Both the position numbers and the translations under genes were made by a program. This document shows positions 41,729 through 53,919 of a stretch of 64,000 bases of DNA, in pieces. The stretch covers positions 177,683-241,682 of the forward strand of contig RPFO01000359.1 in NCBI GenBank assembly GCA_009746045.1, given 5' to 3'. Numbering within the stretch: the stretch's first letter is position 1; every line of letters begins with the position of its first letter. The notes under the pieces are model-generated. The model was given only the letters and a program-made list of their open reading frames with translations. It did not search any database and was not told where the DNA came from. The stretch comes from Mesostigma viride. Taxonomy: Eukaryota > Streptophyta > Mesostigmatophyceae > Mesostigmatales > Mesostigmataceae.

Positions 41729-42507
41729 TTGACATCCAGCTTGGGAAGGTTAGCAAAGAGGGGAAGAGCAGGAGGCTTAGGGGGATTAGAAGAGTCAGTT
41801 TTTCCCATAGGGCCACTATCTTCCACTGCTATATAAGCGGGATAGAAGGAAGGAAGAGGAAAAGTCTTGGGTAGGGGTCTAGAAGGGGCCACCGTTTCAG
41901 GCTGGTGCCCATAAGAAAAGGGGACAGTATATTGCTCACGAAGAGAGGAGTAGGCAAAATGATCATAATTTCTATCATCTAGGGGCATGGTGCTGAAATC
42001 ACTGTTAACTTCTAAATCAGCCACACGGGTAGGGACCTGGGCTGCCTCATAGGCCGTCTCAGGGTAGGACCAGGAAGCAGGTGGGTAAAAGGGAACTGCA
42101 CTAGGGCGCCCAGAAGGGCCGACAGGGGCAGAGGCACGACCCGTGTTAAACGCAGGCATGGAAGGCACAGGGTGGGAAGGAGGCCTAGCAACATTGTTGG
42201 TTAGTGAGGACCTGTTAGGGGGTTGAGCCACGGTTGCAGGAGGGGCAGGGGCCTGGTTCAAGGTAAGGGAAGGGTCATCACTAAATCTGACTTGCATACG
42301 TTGTTCATAGGTAGGAGGGGTAAGTGAGGGACGACGGCGACCACCAGCAACAGGAGAAGGAGGTGAGGTACGAAGATTACCTTGAGGAGTGAGATGGTGC
42401 ACCGTTTCAAGTGAGTCCCGTCGGTTACCACGATTGTTGTTATTGTTAGTGTTATTATTATTATTATTGGTAGGTATAGGCGACATATCTCCACCCACTG
42501 GATCCAT
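41729..42507 (-). pseudogene. gag 5' half of the outer element
   Basis: Starts at the ATG at 42507 (MDPVGGDMSPIPT, then Asn-rich) and runs to LPLFANLPKLDV, where the inner element interrupts it. The next Gag residues (KSTPQQ) are at 30,947 and below. Compared with the inner Gag, the Asn tract is shorter and a residue is missing near EQRMQVRF. Confidence 0.9.
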
Positions 42508-42519
42508 CTTTAATTAAGT

Positions 42520-42938
42520 ATCGGGGTTCTTTGAACGGAGTTTCTTCTATACGTGAATGCGGGAACAAGAGGCCGCTGGATGAGCGGCTTATAGGTCGTA
42601 GTGTTTACTCGTAGCTGTTTGGCTAGAGCTTTTGTGATTAGTAGATGCAATATAGTGCATGGTTGAAAAATGAATTAAATAAAATGTGCGTTCCGCGCTT
42701 GGGTTGATTATACCCGGGCGGAACGGGGCGTGAGGTGCAGTGCCCCTGAAAAGAACAACCTACGCATTATTTAATACTAGCCGTGCAGATTCGGGATATT
42801 CTACCCCGGTCTGTACGGTTAGCGTCTTACTAGCATCCACTAAACATAAGGGTTTAATGACGTCAGTTAGCTAGGGATAAGGGAGGTTTTGCGACTAAAA
42901 GCCGCTCTGGCTGGTTTTGTCGGCCTCTTTCTTTGCTC
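42520..42938 (+). repeat. repeat R, partial copy (first 419 bp)
   Basis: Starts ATCGGGGTTCTTTGAACGG and matches 54,734-55,153 with one C-run difference, then diverges after CTTTCTTTGCTC. Confidence 0.9.
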
Positions 42939-43256
42939 GTTGTCGTTGCGGCGGCAGCCGCAGCTATGGGTGCTGCGGAGCAAAATCCCAAAAGCACTGG
43001 TTGCACTGGCCACTTGGCCAGTGGTGAGACTTCCAGTTGTTAACCGGCCAGGCGTAGTTCCTCGCTCGGTTAACTAAAAGAAAAGAAAATGATTACCTCC
43101 GGTCCGCACCTTTTCCCCAGCTTGGGGTCTTTGGTGGGCCGGATGCCGTGACGGGTGCTCAACTGTCGCTTGGTCGGCCCAGTGCGCGAGCTGGTGCTCC
43201 GTACCTGGGGATGCTTGCACCCCGGGTTGGAGCCGGATGGCTGGCACTGGCGACCC

Positions 43257-43439
43257 GTATTTCTTATTCCGGGGCCCAATGGCCGGCGCCGCGCCAGACT
43301 CGCCCGCCTTTGGGCTTTGGGCGTCTTGGAATTTGGCTTTGGGCGTCTTGGAAGTTGGCTTTGGGCGTTTGCTCTTTTGGCAGATTTCTACACTACACTG
43401 GTACTACGTAAAAAAGCACAGACTGGTGCGGCGTAACAT
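43257..43439 (+). repeat. inverted repeat, left arm (partner 53,920-54,099)
   Basis: Starts GTATTTCTTATTCCGGGG and ends GCGGCGTAACAT. The reverse complement lies at 53,920-54,099, and weaker similarity continues inward (GTAAAATTACCGCCGCACA in both). Internal GGCTTTGGGCGTCTTGGAA units repeat three times. Confidence 0.85.
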
Positions 43440-43908
43440 TTTTAAACTTGGTAAAATTACCGCCGCACAGCCAGCCAGAACTGGACAAGGTGATGGCCGC
43501 AAGTAGTCGTTGCTGGGCTATCGTATTTGTAGCATGGGGCGTTTCACCGAGTCTACGGTTAGCATGATGGGGAGGATTCCTAACCTTCATTATGTGGGTT
43601 AAGTAGGGGTGCTCATAGTGGCCGGTTTCCCTCGCTTCCTTGTAAACCAGGCTCTGTGTCAAGATCACAGACGACCGGGTAAGTAGTTGTTCCAGTCTGT
43701 TCTAGTTTGTATGACGCCTGCTATTAGGCGTTCTTGTTATTGTCGTTCATCATCGCCGTGACCGTCGTGGCCAGCAGCGTGCTTTTTTTACATACCCGGA
43801 TGGTGTCGACTTGTTTATTGATAGCGCATTGGTGAATATCGCTGCATGGAGGAATATCGGCTACAACCCGCGGGAAAGTGCTGGCTCCAATGTGCTTTTT
43901 GTATGCAG

Positions 43909-43982
43909 GATGACGGCACTGCCAAGCCGGAGACGAATATGACGCTCGTTATAATGCCAGTCATTCAGACCGACTGCGCGAC
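43909..43982 (+). pseudogene. exon fragment duplicated from the minus-strand gene at 51.8 kb
   Basis: After a splice-acceptor-like TTTTTGTATGCAG it encodes DDGTAKPETNMTLVIMPVIQ, then TDCA. This is close to DDCTAKPETLVIMPNVQTDC of the exon at about 51,764-51,830 in opposite orientation. It runs straight into the 21-bp satellite, so only one exon is preserved. Confidence 0.6.
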
Positions 43983-43984
43983 TA

Positions 43985-44405
43985 GTTGTGGGATACACGT
44001 TCCTGGTTGTGGGATGTGTTCCTTGTTTTGGGATACTTGTTCCTGGTTGTGGGATGCACTTTCCTGGTTGTGGGATGTGTTCCTGGTTGTGGGATACTTG
44101 TTCCTGGTGGTGGGAAATTCGTTCGTGGTTGTGGGATACATGTTCCTGGTTGTGGGAAACACGTTCCTGGTTGTAGGATACTTGTTCCTGGTTGTGGGAT
44201 ACACGTTCCTAGTTGTGGGATAGTCGTTCCTGGTTGTGGGATGCACGTTCCTGGTTGTGGGATGCACGTTCCTGGTTGTAGGATACTTGTTCTTGGTTGT
44301 GGGATACACGTTCCTAGTTCAGTTGTGGGATACTCGTTCCTGGTTGTGGGATGGGTTCCTGGTTGTGGGATAGTCGAGCCTAGTTGTGGGATGTGTTCCT
44401 GGTCC
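43985..44405. repeat. 21-bp satellite, block 1
   Basis: About 20 units of TTCCTGGTTGTGGGATACACG with varying last bases. A second block lies at 46,865-47,030. Because 21 is divisible by three, the array keeps several frames open, producing false ORFs. Confidence 0.95.
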
Positions 44406-44429
44406 AAATATAAAGGGGCACGGGCATTA

Positions 44430-45685
44430 GCGATAGCAGAGGGGGCTGGGGAATAACGTTAGCAGAGGGGCACGGGCACTAACGTTAGTGAAGGGGCACG
44501 GGCGCTAACGTTAGTGAAGGGGCACGGGCACTAACGTTAGCAGAGGGGGCTGGGCACTAACGTTAGTAAAGGAGCACGGGCACTAACGTTAGCAGAGGGG
44601 CACGAGCACTAAAGTTTGTAAAGGGGCGCGGGCACTTACGTTAGCAGAGGGGGCTGGGGAATAACGTTAGTGAAGGGGCACGGGCACTAACGTTAGCAGA
44701 GGGGGGGGGAGGGGGGGGGCACTAACGTTAATAAAGGAGCACGGGCACTAACGTTAGCAGAGGGGCACGAGCACTAAAGTTTGTAAAGGGGCGCGGGCAC
44801 TAACGTTAGCAGAGGGGGCTGGGGAATAACGTTAGTGAAGGGGGGTGGGACCCTCCCGTCTTGGACTGCCATGCAGGACAAGACACGGCGGAAGAAGATT
44901 GTCAAGGCGCACACGCCCGACCCTGTGGGCAAGCCCCCTCCCCCAAGCGGAGGAGGCGTTTTGATGAGTAGTGTAGTTAGTATTTTCTAGATAGCTTAGA
45001 GTTAGGATAGTTCGATCAGGCGGCTTCCTCCACCCCATCCATCACGGAATATGTGCTACATGATCTCCCCACGGAGGCATGTTATAATTTAATTTAATTT
45101 AATTTTTTAAGGGGGGTGGGCATTAACGATAACAGGGGGGGAGGGCACTTACGTTAGCAGAGGGGGCTGTGGACTAACGTTAGTAAATTAATTTATTAAT
45201 TAATAGACACGTGACTGCGTCACGTGAGCATAAGTCCTCAGTGGGAGGGGAACATGGGATGGAATGGATGGTGTAAGCTATCTAGGTCCTAGTTACAGGG
45301 GTGTGGGCACCGCGGCCCGAATCGCTATGAATGCCATACTTGGTCACACGCGGAGCCCCCACAGGCTTGGGGGTGGTAGATCCTTCATCACTACTTGCCA
45401 TCTATCCTTGCGTACCATCTGCCTCCATATTACAGACAAACCAGGAGGCTGCCCGGGGCCGTTAGTAAAGGGGGGAGGGAATTAACGATAGTAGAGGGGG
45501 GAGGGGCACGTACTTACGTTAGCAGACGGGTGTGGGACCTTACGTTAACAGAGGGTGTGTGGGAATTAACGTTAGCCGAGGGGGTGGGCACTAACGTTAG
45601 CAGAGGGGTGTGGAAACTAACGTTAGCAGAGGGGTGTGGAAACTAACGTTAGCAGAGGGGGTGTGGGAATTAACGTTAGGGCCGC
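44430..45685. repeat. ACTAACGTTAG-containing satellite, interrupted
   Basis: About 25 units around CACTAACGTTAGCAGAGGGG, each with a CTAACGTTAG palindrome. Units alternate between AGCAGAGG and AGTGAAGG versions. A non-satellite interval (about 44,860-45,110 and 45,190-45,460) interrupts the array without a supported gene. Confidence 0.9.
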
Positions 45686-45686
45686 G

Positions 45687-46862
45687 CACTGCCGGCAGTT
45701 ACCACTCCCTGTGATGATTGCATGGCTGGCTTGTGGGTTCTTGCATGGGGTAGCACTGCCGGCAGTTACCACTCCTTGATGACTGCATGTCCCCGGCTTG
45801 TGTGTTCTTGCATGGGGTGGCACTGCCGGCAGTTACCACTCCTTGTGATGACTGCATGTCCCCTTTATGCAAGGATGGCTTGTGGGGTCTTGCATGGCGT
45901 GGCACTGCCGGCAGTTACCACTCCTTGTGATGACTGCATGTCCCCTTTATGCAAGGACGGCTTGTAGGGTCTTGCATGGCGTGGAACTGCCGGCAGTTAC
46001 CGCTCCTTGTGATGACTGCATGTCCCCTTGACGCAAGGATGGCTTGTGGGGTCTTGCATGGCGTGGCACTGCCGGCAGTTACCACTCCTTGTGATGACTG
46101 CATGTCCCCGGCTTGTGTCTTCTTGCATGGGGTGGCACTGCCGGCAGTTACCACTCCTTGTGATGACTGCATGTCCCCTTTATGCAAGGATGGCTTGTGG
46201 GGTCTTGCATGGGGTGGCACTGCCGGCAGTTACCGCTCCTTGTGATGACTGCATGTCCCCTTGACGCAAGGATGGCTTGTGGGGTCTTGCATGGCGTGGC
46301 ACTGCCGGCAGTTACCACTCCTTGTGATGACTGCATGACAGTCCCCGGCTTGTGTCTTCTTGCATGGGGTGGCACTGCCGGCAGTTACCACTCCTTGTGA
46401 TGACTGCATGTCCCCTTTATGCAAGGATGGCTTGTGGGGTCTTGCATGGGGTGGCACTGCCGGCAGTTACCACTCCTTGTGATGACTGCATGTCCCCTTG
46501 ACGCAAGGATGGCTTGTGGGGTCTTGCATGGCGTGGCACTGCCGGCAGTTACCACTCCTTGTGATGACTGCATGTCCCCTTGACGCAAGGATGGCTTGTG
46601 GGGTCTTGCATGGCGTGGCACTGCCGGCAGTTACCACTCCTTGTGATGACTGCATGTCCCCGGCTTGTGTCTTCTTGCATGGGGTGGCACTGCCGGCAGT
46701 TACCACTCCTTGTGATGACTGCATGTCCCCTTTATGCAAGGACGGCTTGTAGGGTCTTGCATGGCGTGGAACTGCCGGCAGTTACCGCTCCTTGTGATGA
46801 CTGCATGTCCCCTTGACGCAAGGATGGCTTGTGGGGTCTTGCATGGGGTGGCACTGCCGGCA
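45687..46862. repeat. 82-bp satellite with embedded CTGCCGGCAG palindrome
   Basis: About 15 units containing CACTGCCGGCAGTTACCACT, CCTTGTGATGACTGCATGTC and a tail in long or short form (CTTTATGCAAGGATGGCTTG or CGGCTTGTGTCTTCTTGC). The first unit follows the previous satellite directly; the last is cut at CTGCCGGCAG and joined to the 21-bp satellite. Confidence 0.95.
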
Positions 46863-46864
46863 GA

Positions 46865-47030
46865 GGATACTTGTTCCTGGTTGTGGGATACACGTTCCTA
46901 GTTGTGGGATAGTCGTTCCTGGTTATGTGATACTTGTTCCTGGTGGTGGGAAACACGTTCCTGGTTGTGGGATACTCGTTCCTGGTTGTGGGATGCACGT
47001 TCCTGGTTGTGGGGTACTTGTTCCTTCATT
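46865..47030. repeat. 21-bp satellite, block 2
   Basis: The same unit as at 43,985-44,405, eight or nine copies. The 82-bp and ACTAACGTTAG arrays therefore sit inside the 21-bp satellite. Confidence 0.9.
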
Positions 47031-48240
47031 TCATGTTCGCCGTTATTCCTCCACGCACATCAAGATAGCTATTAAATATTCCCTTGTACATCTAATGATG
47101 CTACGTCTTGGCTATGCTCACATTACTTGCCCACGCTCCTTGTTATGATAAGCTCACATGGGTCTCATTGCACCCACATATCTTGCAGGATCGTTTAGCG
47201 TGTCCGATTGCAGCTGTGGCATTAATTAATTAATTAATTAGACTCGTGCTCCCGTTTGGGAGTCACGCAGCTGTGGCATGCCTCTAGCATGAAGGAGAAA
47301 GGGGGTCTATGACCTTCCTTCCTGTTGTGCAAACAAAGGGATGAAAGGCAGTTCGGGCTCCGTGACTCCCCAACGGGAGCACGAGTCTAATTAGTTAATT
47401 AATTAATTACCTACCTACCTGACCTACCTATCAAGTTCTAACTAGCTCACTAGCTCACTAACTGACTAACTATTTTAACTAAGTAAGTACTAACTAACTA
47501 CTAACTAAACAACCCCCGTTGCTCTGCCGAACTAAGTAGATGCCCTTCGATTAAAACGCACAAATCGTGAATGATGCAAGCTACCGTGCCGACGCACAAT
47601 TGATTCTTGCCCCCCTACGCGTCTAAATCTTGTATTGTTGTCAGTAAGCGCTCAACGTGCATGGGGCTAGCTGCCCAAATATGAGATTCCACGGACAACA
47701 CCGAAAATGAGAAACCACAGTAGCTACCAGCAAGTTACGAACACAGGACCTCCCTAAATCTAGTATCAAGTAACGTTATTTCCCCGTTTCGACGAACTTG
47801 GTCCATTCACAGGTCCATTCACATTTATAGCGGTGAATTAATTGTCACACCTTGCTCAGGCAAAGTGCACCAAGTCCTAAAGCATGTCTCCCCATGTCAT
47901 TCACTTAAATAAGGAAGGGAAATGTAAAGCCATGCAACGTGAAGCCGTATGAAAGGGCATAACCACCCAAATAATCAAGTTGGTACGTATAGTGTCAACC
48001 ATGCGTGTCAGCCGTGCGTCGGTGTCTTCCGAAAACTATACAGCATATCAAGGAGACAACCATATAGTCATGCTTGATCAACCACCGCAAATTGAAACGC
48101 AAATTGAAAAATAATGTATCACAGGCTCAACCGGAACTCCCGATCAACACGTCAGTACCACCCTCTGTAGGCAAGTCCATATCGAACGGACGTAACACCA
48201 CTGAGAGACGGCGTATATAACTAACAAAGATAACCTGCCC
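47031..48240. other. gene-free DNA with MITE
   Basis: No supported gene. Contains the MITE at 47,241-47,387 and CTAACTAACT-type simple sequence at 47,410-47,510. Confidence 0.5.
47241..47387. mobile_element. 147-bp MITE with 27-bp inverted ends
   Basis: GACTCGTGCTCCCGTTTGGG then AGTCACG at 47,241-47,267 is matched, with one mismatch, by its reverse complement at 47,361-47,387. TAATTA flanks both ends inside longer TTAATTAA tracts and is a likely target duplication. No coding capacity. Confidence 0.8.
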
Positions 48241-48690
48241 CCCCCCGCCCCCAACAGGTAGGGAGCCCCTTGCAGCAGTAGAGAGGACCACGATAAAAAC
48301 AAAGTAAGATAGCGGGTAATCATGAAGTAGACCTACGCATCCCATGACTATGCCACCACCAATTAGCTCCCCATTACGCAGTGAGAGTTACATCATCTGG
48401 TGGGATTCGACCGACTAGCCAATCGGTGCAGGGGCTTACCACCTCCATCAATTGAGCCACCTCCCCCCAATGGTGGTTCCCCTGACTGCCTGGAGGACGG
48501 GCTTGCCGGGGCGGACGGCATCCAAGGCAGGACTCCCACCACGAACAATTACACTCCCACTTGGTAGTGAGTAGGCCAACTAATGATAACACACACAAAG
48601 GATGCACACTACATACCGGAGCACCCTCACAGGCGTGCGCAGGGCGGGTCTACAACCCTCTACCCTACACTCCATCGCTGTGCAAGTTGC
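48240..48690 (-). mobile_element. diverged 3' scrap of a related Ty3 element, with tRNA-like insertion
   Basis: The interval keeps phrases of the retroelement 3' region in minus orientation: the polypurine tract and its flank (AACAGGTAGGGAGCCCC on the plus strand), GTTCCCCTGACTGCCTGGA and ACATACCGGAG, compared with 23,123-23,470. It is older and more diverged than either full element. At 48,398-48,467 a tRNA-like stretch interrupts it. Confidence 0.5.
48398..48467 (-). ncRNA. tRNA-like segment, possible SINE head
   Basis: On the minus strand, TGGCTCAATTGATGG resembles a pol III A box and GGTCGAATCCC resembles a B box with one T missing (consensus GGTTCGAATCC). Stems do not fold into a proper tRNA, so a tRNA pseudogene or SINE is the best reading. 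Confidence 0.3.
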
Positions 48691-49260
48691 CACGTTTTTC
48701 TCAATAAAAGCTCCATAGAGGCCCTTTAGTGCTGGACATCTGTACCGGTATCGTTAATGGGTTAACACAACCGCGAGCAACTCTTCTTCAGCACTTGAGC
48801 CACAGGAGGATGTCGCACAGGTCGCGCTCGTTCGTCCCACGTCAGGTGTGGCGGTGTCTTCCCGGTATACCTGCTCCTTCTACCTCTAGGTCACGGCCTG
48901 CATGCATACAAAGGAAGACAAGAAGATATTATCGGACTTGGGAAGATGCCAAACACGCCCCTGGTAATAAACCCGCATTCTGCTAGGCGTATGTGTGTGC
49001 CATTCTTGACTTAGGTAAATTAACAAAAAAAAGTATACCGATCGACATCATGTGTGGGTGCATGGTCATGTGTATTGGACAATTTGTGTGTGATTTCCTG
49101 TGAGCAAAAATATATGGCCATGTACAAAAAAGCAATCCGGCATGTAGTTCAGGTAGAGAACAACTTACAAAAACTTAAATGATACTACAATCAAATGCGA
49201 GCAAATCAACAACATTGTTAGGTTGTTATTCATGTGTATAAAACATACATCACGATTCAC

Positions 49261-52200
49261 CTGTCAAGTCATCAATGCAGGTCCGGGCATCTTCCCGAAC
49301 ACCAAGAGAGGAGCTTTGACCTCCCACCATGACGTCAGGGTCTGCATGCATTCACAAAAAGACATTTATTTCCAAGGTTTTTATGTAAATTAGTTTAATA
49401 CAGTAGTACATTCCTCAAAACCCGGCCTCTCCGCCAAGTTATAGATTTACTACCTCGCTTTCTCAAAGCTGGCCTATCTCACGTTACCATAAATAGGTCC
49501 CAAGCGATCCCGAGCGTCATGTGAGCAAAACCATGTGGTAAAGACTTAAGGCGCATGTGTGTGTCGATGTCATTGCTTAATTAACAAGTGGGTATGTGTT
49601 TATCTTCACAGCAAGTAAATGTATGCGTGTTTGTTTTAAAACGCATATGGCATGTCGTCAGCGATCCCACAAGCCTGGGGCAAGATTCTCACCTGTTAAG
49701 TTAACGCTCTCTCTGGTATCAGGCATTCCACCCCCTGCAGGAGTGCTTGGGCCTCCCTCCATGGTGTTAGGGACTGCATGCACAAAAAAAAAAAAACAAT
49801 GGCATTGTCAACTTTGTTGTGATGTACTTGTTAGGGTAAACCGCAATCAATACAACATGCACATGCTCATATTGACTTCATCATTACAATCTAGAGCGGC
49901 TTATTTAAGTTGTATGGCTCACCATTCATCGGTTGTCGTGGTAAATTCTCTGAGAGCTTCTGTCGAAACCCAGCCCTCCGTTTGGAAGGTGCATTGGAGG
50001 CAGCATGGGTTGACGTCAGCTCCGGCATGTCCACTTCGTCCTTCTTCCGTTTGGCACTGCCTTTGTTGCATGCTCGCAAAACCACAGGGTCTTGTTGAAT
50101 CGGCTTAGAGCCCGCTCTTCCCGAAAATTCATTTCCTTCGGCAATAGGCACAACTGTGCTCTCAGTCAAGATCCTACAACTTTCTACACAAGACGCTAAC
50201 AAAACTTTTGCGGCCGTTTCCTTGGCAGTAAAGGAAGCCATCCTCCATGCCTGCGGTTCAGGAGTAAAGTGGAACGACATATGCATTGTAGTACATTGTG
50301 GACAACATGCCGAGGTTGGATTTCAGCATCGCACGCCAATAAGAACGAGCGTACGGCATGTTCATGAACCTGCCCTCAAAGCAGCACATCAATTTTGCCT
50401 GCACCAACACACATAACAACAACACAACAAAATGAAGCACATCTTACTTACATTCCTCTACAATATCAAGTAATATTAGTGGGGTGGGGTGGGGGGAAGG
50501 AATTTATACAAATTACTATAAGCAACAAGACATGTATGTGGAGACACGCTATCGATTGGGGGTGGGGGGAATAATACAAGCCCTCGTGCATGCGATCCAA
50601 TAACACTAACAAAGCATATACACGCTTTCACATTGCAAAATGTCCAGCTTGGCGACGTCCATGCATGGTATGCACATGGACATGCTGAGAGGTTCTTCCA
50701 CACGTTAGATAAGTGTATACCCATGCACGTGCCCCCGTGCATGTGCACATGCACACACGCATGCATACCAATGACAACACCATATGCATTCACTACTGTA
50801 CCACAGACATGAGGCTCACTATAATTGTTCAAAAGCATATACCAACTGCGATCGGCCACTGAACCACAGACATACGTTGTATCCTAAGATGTGAAAATCA
50901 TAACAGTTCATCACAACTCATTAACCTATAACTCCTCCATGCCAACAACCGCCCCACTAGCCTGTTCACAACATATGTTGCTGTGATTTCTTGCTTGATA
51001 ATAGCCGTGTTAGCCCAGGCACACTTACCTCGTTGCCAAGGCCAGGATGCTGCTTAGCTCGCTCGCCACCCTCCCAACCCTCCTGCCCCCTGCCCAACGA
51101 GTACACGGTGACGGGCCTGCTCATATCATCAAGCAAACTGCTCGAGATTGTTGCCGTGGAGTAGACCGGGCTGCTGCCCAGGAATGCCGCCGTGAAGTTG
51201 CGGGCGCACAGGGCCAAGGATCCCTTGGGCCCCGCCCAGGCGCCATACAGCAGGGCGGTGTCCGTAATCAACTGCCATGAAGAGCGCATGGAGTGGGCGA
51301 ACACATTGCGTGTGGTGTTGCGCTGCGCGTGCAAGGGGGACGGTGACCCTGACGCTTCACTTAGCTCGCCACGCAAATTGGTGGTGCCAACAAGCTTTTG
51401 ATATTTGTGATCATGGGAGGGGCAGACGGACAAACAAAGCAATGAAACACGGATTCCACAATATATAATCAATCTAGAGTGCAGAGTAATCTAGAGTGTG
51501 ACGAGAAGGACGGGCAAAAACCCGTACAGCAAGCACGTAATTCCCTATCTTCTCACTTACTTAAGTCTTTAACATGCTGCCCTGCTAAACCCTGTACCCT
51601 AGTAAACCCCGCACACTAGACAAAACCAGGCACGTGCACTGCAATATTGGGCAGGTTACAGCTGGCAACACGTCTTGGCTTGCCTGATACGCCGCCACGA
51701 TGCGGCCGTCGACGAAAACCTCCAAGGTAGCCACGTTGCAACGAATCAAATGCGGTTCTGTTTCAAACGCGCAGTCGGTCTGAACATTGGGCATTATAAC
51801 GAGCGTCTCCGGCTTGGCGGTGCAGTCATCCTGCGTACACAAAGAAACACAAAGCACATGTACATGGCCCGCAAGTAGTATATTATTTTATATTATATGT
51901 ATATAACTTTAACAAATTAATATAAATAAATTATATTAAGAAATGTTAATTTTAAAGCGTATATCCTTAGCATGCATCCGTACTGTAGCGTGTTATCTTA
52001 GCGTGCATCCTTGACATGCCCGCATTGTAATAGTATCCTTACCGCCTATCCTTAGCGTTCATCCTTAGCGTACATGTATCCTTAGCATGTATCCTTAGCG
52101 TGTATCCTTAGGTGTGCCATTAGCGTGTATAGATCCTCAGCGTGCATCCTTTGCGTGCATCCTTTGCGTGTATCCTTAGCATGCATCCTTGCCGTGTTTC

Positions 52201-52518
52201 CTTATCAAGTATCCTTACTGTAGCGTGTATCCTTAGCGTGTATCCTTGTAAGCGTGTATCCTAGTTAGCGTGTATCGGCCTTAGGGTCACTGGCCAGGTT
52301 AGGAGGTAATGAACTTAACAATGGCATATTTTAATGAGCAATATGCTTGACATTTACCTTAGAGTCCGGCAAGTAGTTTGCGTGCCAGCTCGTGCTCGTA
52401 GCATCAACAGATCGCAGAGTATCATCTTCGTGATCACCCTGCTGTGTTGAATTTACTAGTGTGCTCCATGCAGAGGCAGAAGAAGCACGCTCAGCCTCCG
52501 CAGGTCCACCGGCAGATC
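49261..52518 (-). CDS. intron-containing gene of unknown function (span of readable exons)
   Basis: A series of open segments bounded by consensus splice sites reads on the minus strand: 52,518-52,358 (CAG/GATCTGCC ... CTAAG/GTAAATG), 51,830 to about 51,690, 51,394-51,029 (ends GAG/GTAAGTGT), 50,398 to about 50,265, 50,250-49,923 (ends ATG/GTGAGCC), 49,773-49,693 and 49,341-49,261. The last two are both 81 bases long, share the acceptor TGCATGCAG and encode related peptides (PNTMEGGPSTP and PDVMVGGQSSS), so they are duplicated exons. No domain recognised; a Lys-rich stretch (SAKRKKDEVD) could be a nuclear signal. True first and last exons were not found. It lies wholly inside the composite insertion, so it may be captured host sequence or the insert's own gene. 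Confidence 0.4.
51955..52275. repeat. GTATCCTTAGC minisatellite in an intron
   Basis: The phrase GCGTGTATCCTTAGC recurs about 20 times with variable spacing between two exons of the gene above. Confidence 0.85.
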
Positions 52519-53919
52519 CTGTGCGTGCAGCAGAAAAAAATTCATGTTTGGCACATGTCTAGTATGTATGTTAGGATTTGCTGATGGTAGTATTGCTCCA
52601 TGAGCACGTCTTGAGGTTGTGAAACAGTTGAGCATGCAGGGTGATCTCGCATTCAGCTGTCTTTTTTTCCTCAAGAGGCGGCAGGGCTCCAATATTGGGG
52701 CCGTACACAATCTTGCAGCGAGGCCATTATATACATGATGTCATCTGGTACCCAGCCAGCTCAGATAAATGCAAGTAGGTTACCTAGTAATTCCCTCGTT
52801 ATCTTCAGCGCTCCGGCATGGTTATCTTTCAAACCTTATCATACAATGTTACTAATTAATATTGAATAGAGACGACATTCTTTTATCACGATCATGATGA
52901 GATCACGTATTGCCGGCAAATTGTACTGCAGGCGCCCTTCGCATGGCGGGTGCACATATGCATTGTGCGCACAATGCATGCTTAGTTTAATTTTGAGATA
53001 TACAATCCGATATGATATGTAAACATTGACGTGGGGTACGTGAAAGACCTACTCTAGAGAGTAAAAGTGGTACGCAGGTGTGGGCCGGCCAGCCGCGCGG
53101 CCATGATACCGAGGTAACTTCAGAAGGAAATATCGGGGGAATACCGTAACAAGATACCCTATAACTTTTGGCGGCCATTTCGCCGTCAAAACAAAGCTGG
53201 GTAAGGCAGGCGAAAAAGATTACCAGCACGTACACGCATAGGGGAAAGGATGTATCAAATTAAACGAGGTAATTATAAAGGAAGGGTGCCCATAATTAGG
53301 TATGTAATCCATACTTCCATTCTAACACTCTTCATTCAGAAGCGTCAAGAAACAATCAACGTTTACAGGTAATGAACACGAAGGGCTGACTACATGATCA
53401 AGCACAACGCGGATTCGCGTCATTACTGTAGAACAGAGACTACCGGCACGGACAATCCACAGCAGCATCATGCATAAGAAGAACCCGCGGCCGAATAATG
53501 AGGGGCCGGGTCCCTTGGATCATTCGGAACCTCGCTTGTGTACAAAAATTAGCTTACGTAAGATCTTGATTGAAGTCCCACGATCAGAACCGCCTTGCGC
53601 ACTCGTGTCAGTGCTAGCCCGCACGCCGAAAGATGTAGACACGATGAGCAATAATGTCGAGATAAAAGCCACATGGTGCTTGAATGCATCATGCGCCATT
53701 GGAAACGGCCGGGACGCTCCTGCTTAAGAACTACGCCGGAGCCTCCTAGGCTGTATGTGGTAATATGTTAAGTTCGGTTAGCCTGGAAATGCTCAAAACT
53801 CCAAAGCAGTCTGTGAAGTGTAAGTGAAATACCAGCAACCGACGCCATTGTCCGGTTCTTGCTGGCTGCCAGTTTATTGCTGCCGGCCTCATGTGCGGCG
53901 GTAATTTTACGTTGTATGG
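52519..53919. other. gene-free DNA
   Basis: No supported gene. An 85-codon open stretch at 53,470-53,727 has no recognisable protein features. AT-rich, with short palindromes such as TGCATTGTGCGCACAATGCA at 52,960-52,979. Confidence 0.45.

Noticed and set aside
43965-44456. Several long ORFs with regular seven-residue repeats in 43,965-44,456 and 46,732-46,998
   Set aside because: They are translations of the 21-bp satellite, open in several frames on both strands because the unit length is a multiple of three.
45623-46816. Cys- and His-rich ORFs in the 82-bp satellite
   Set aside because: Repetitive translations on both strands with no start or codon evidence.
45687-46862. CRISPR-like array
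   Set aside because: Units are nearly identical along their whole length with no unique spacers, and the genome is eukaryotic; this is a satellite. The same holds for 3,400-3,780.
53470-53727. 85-codon plus-strand ORF as a gene
   Set aside because: No motif, no neighbours supporting it and ordinary length for chance.
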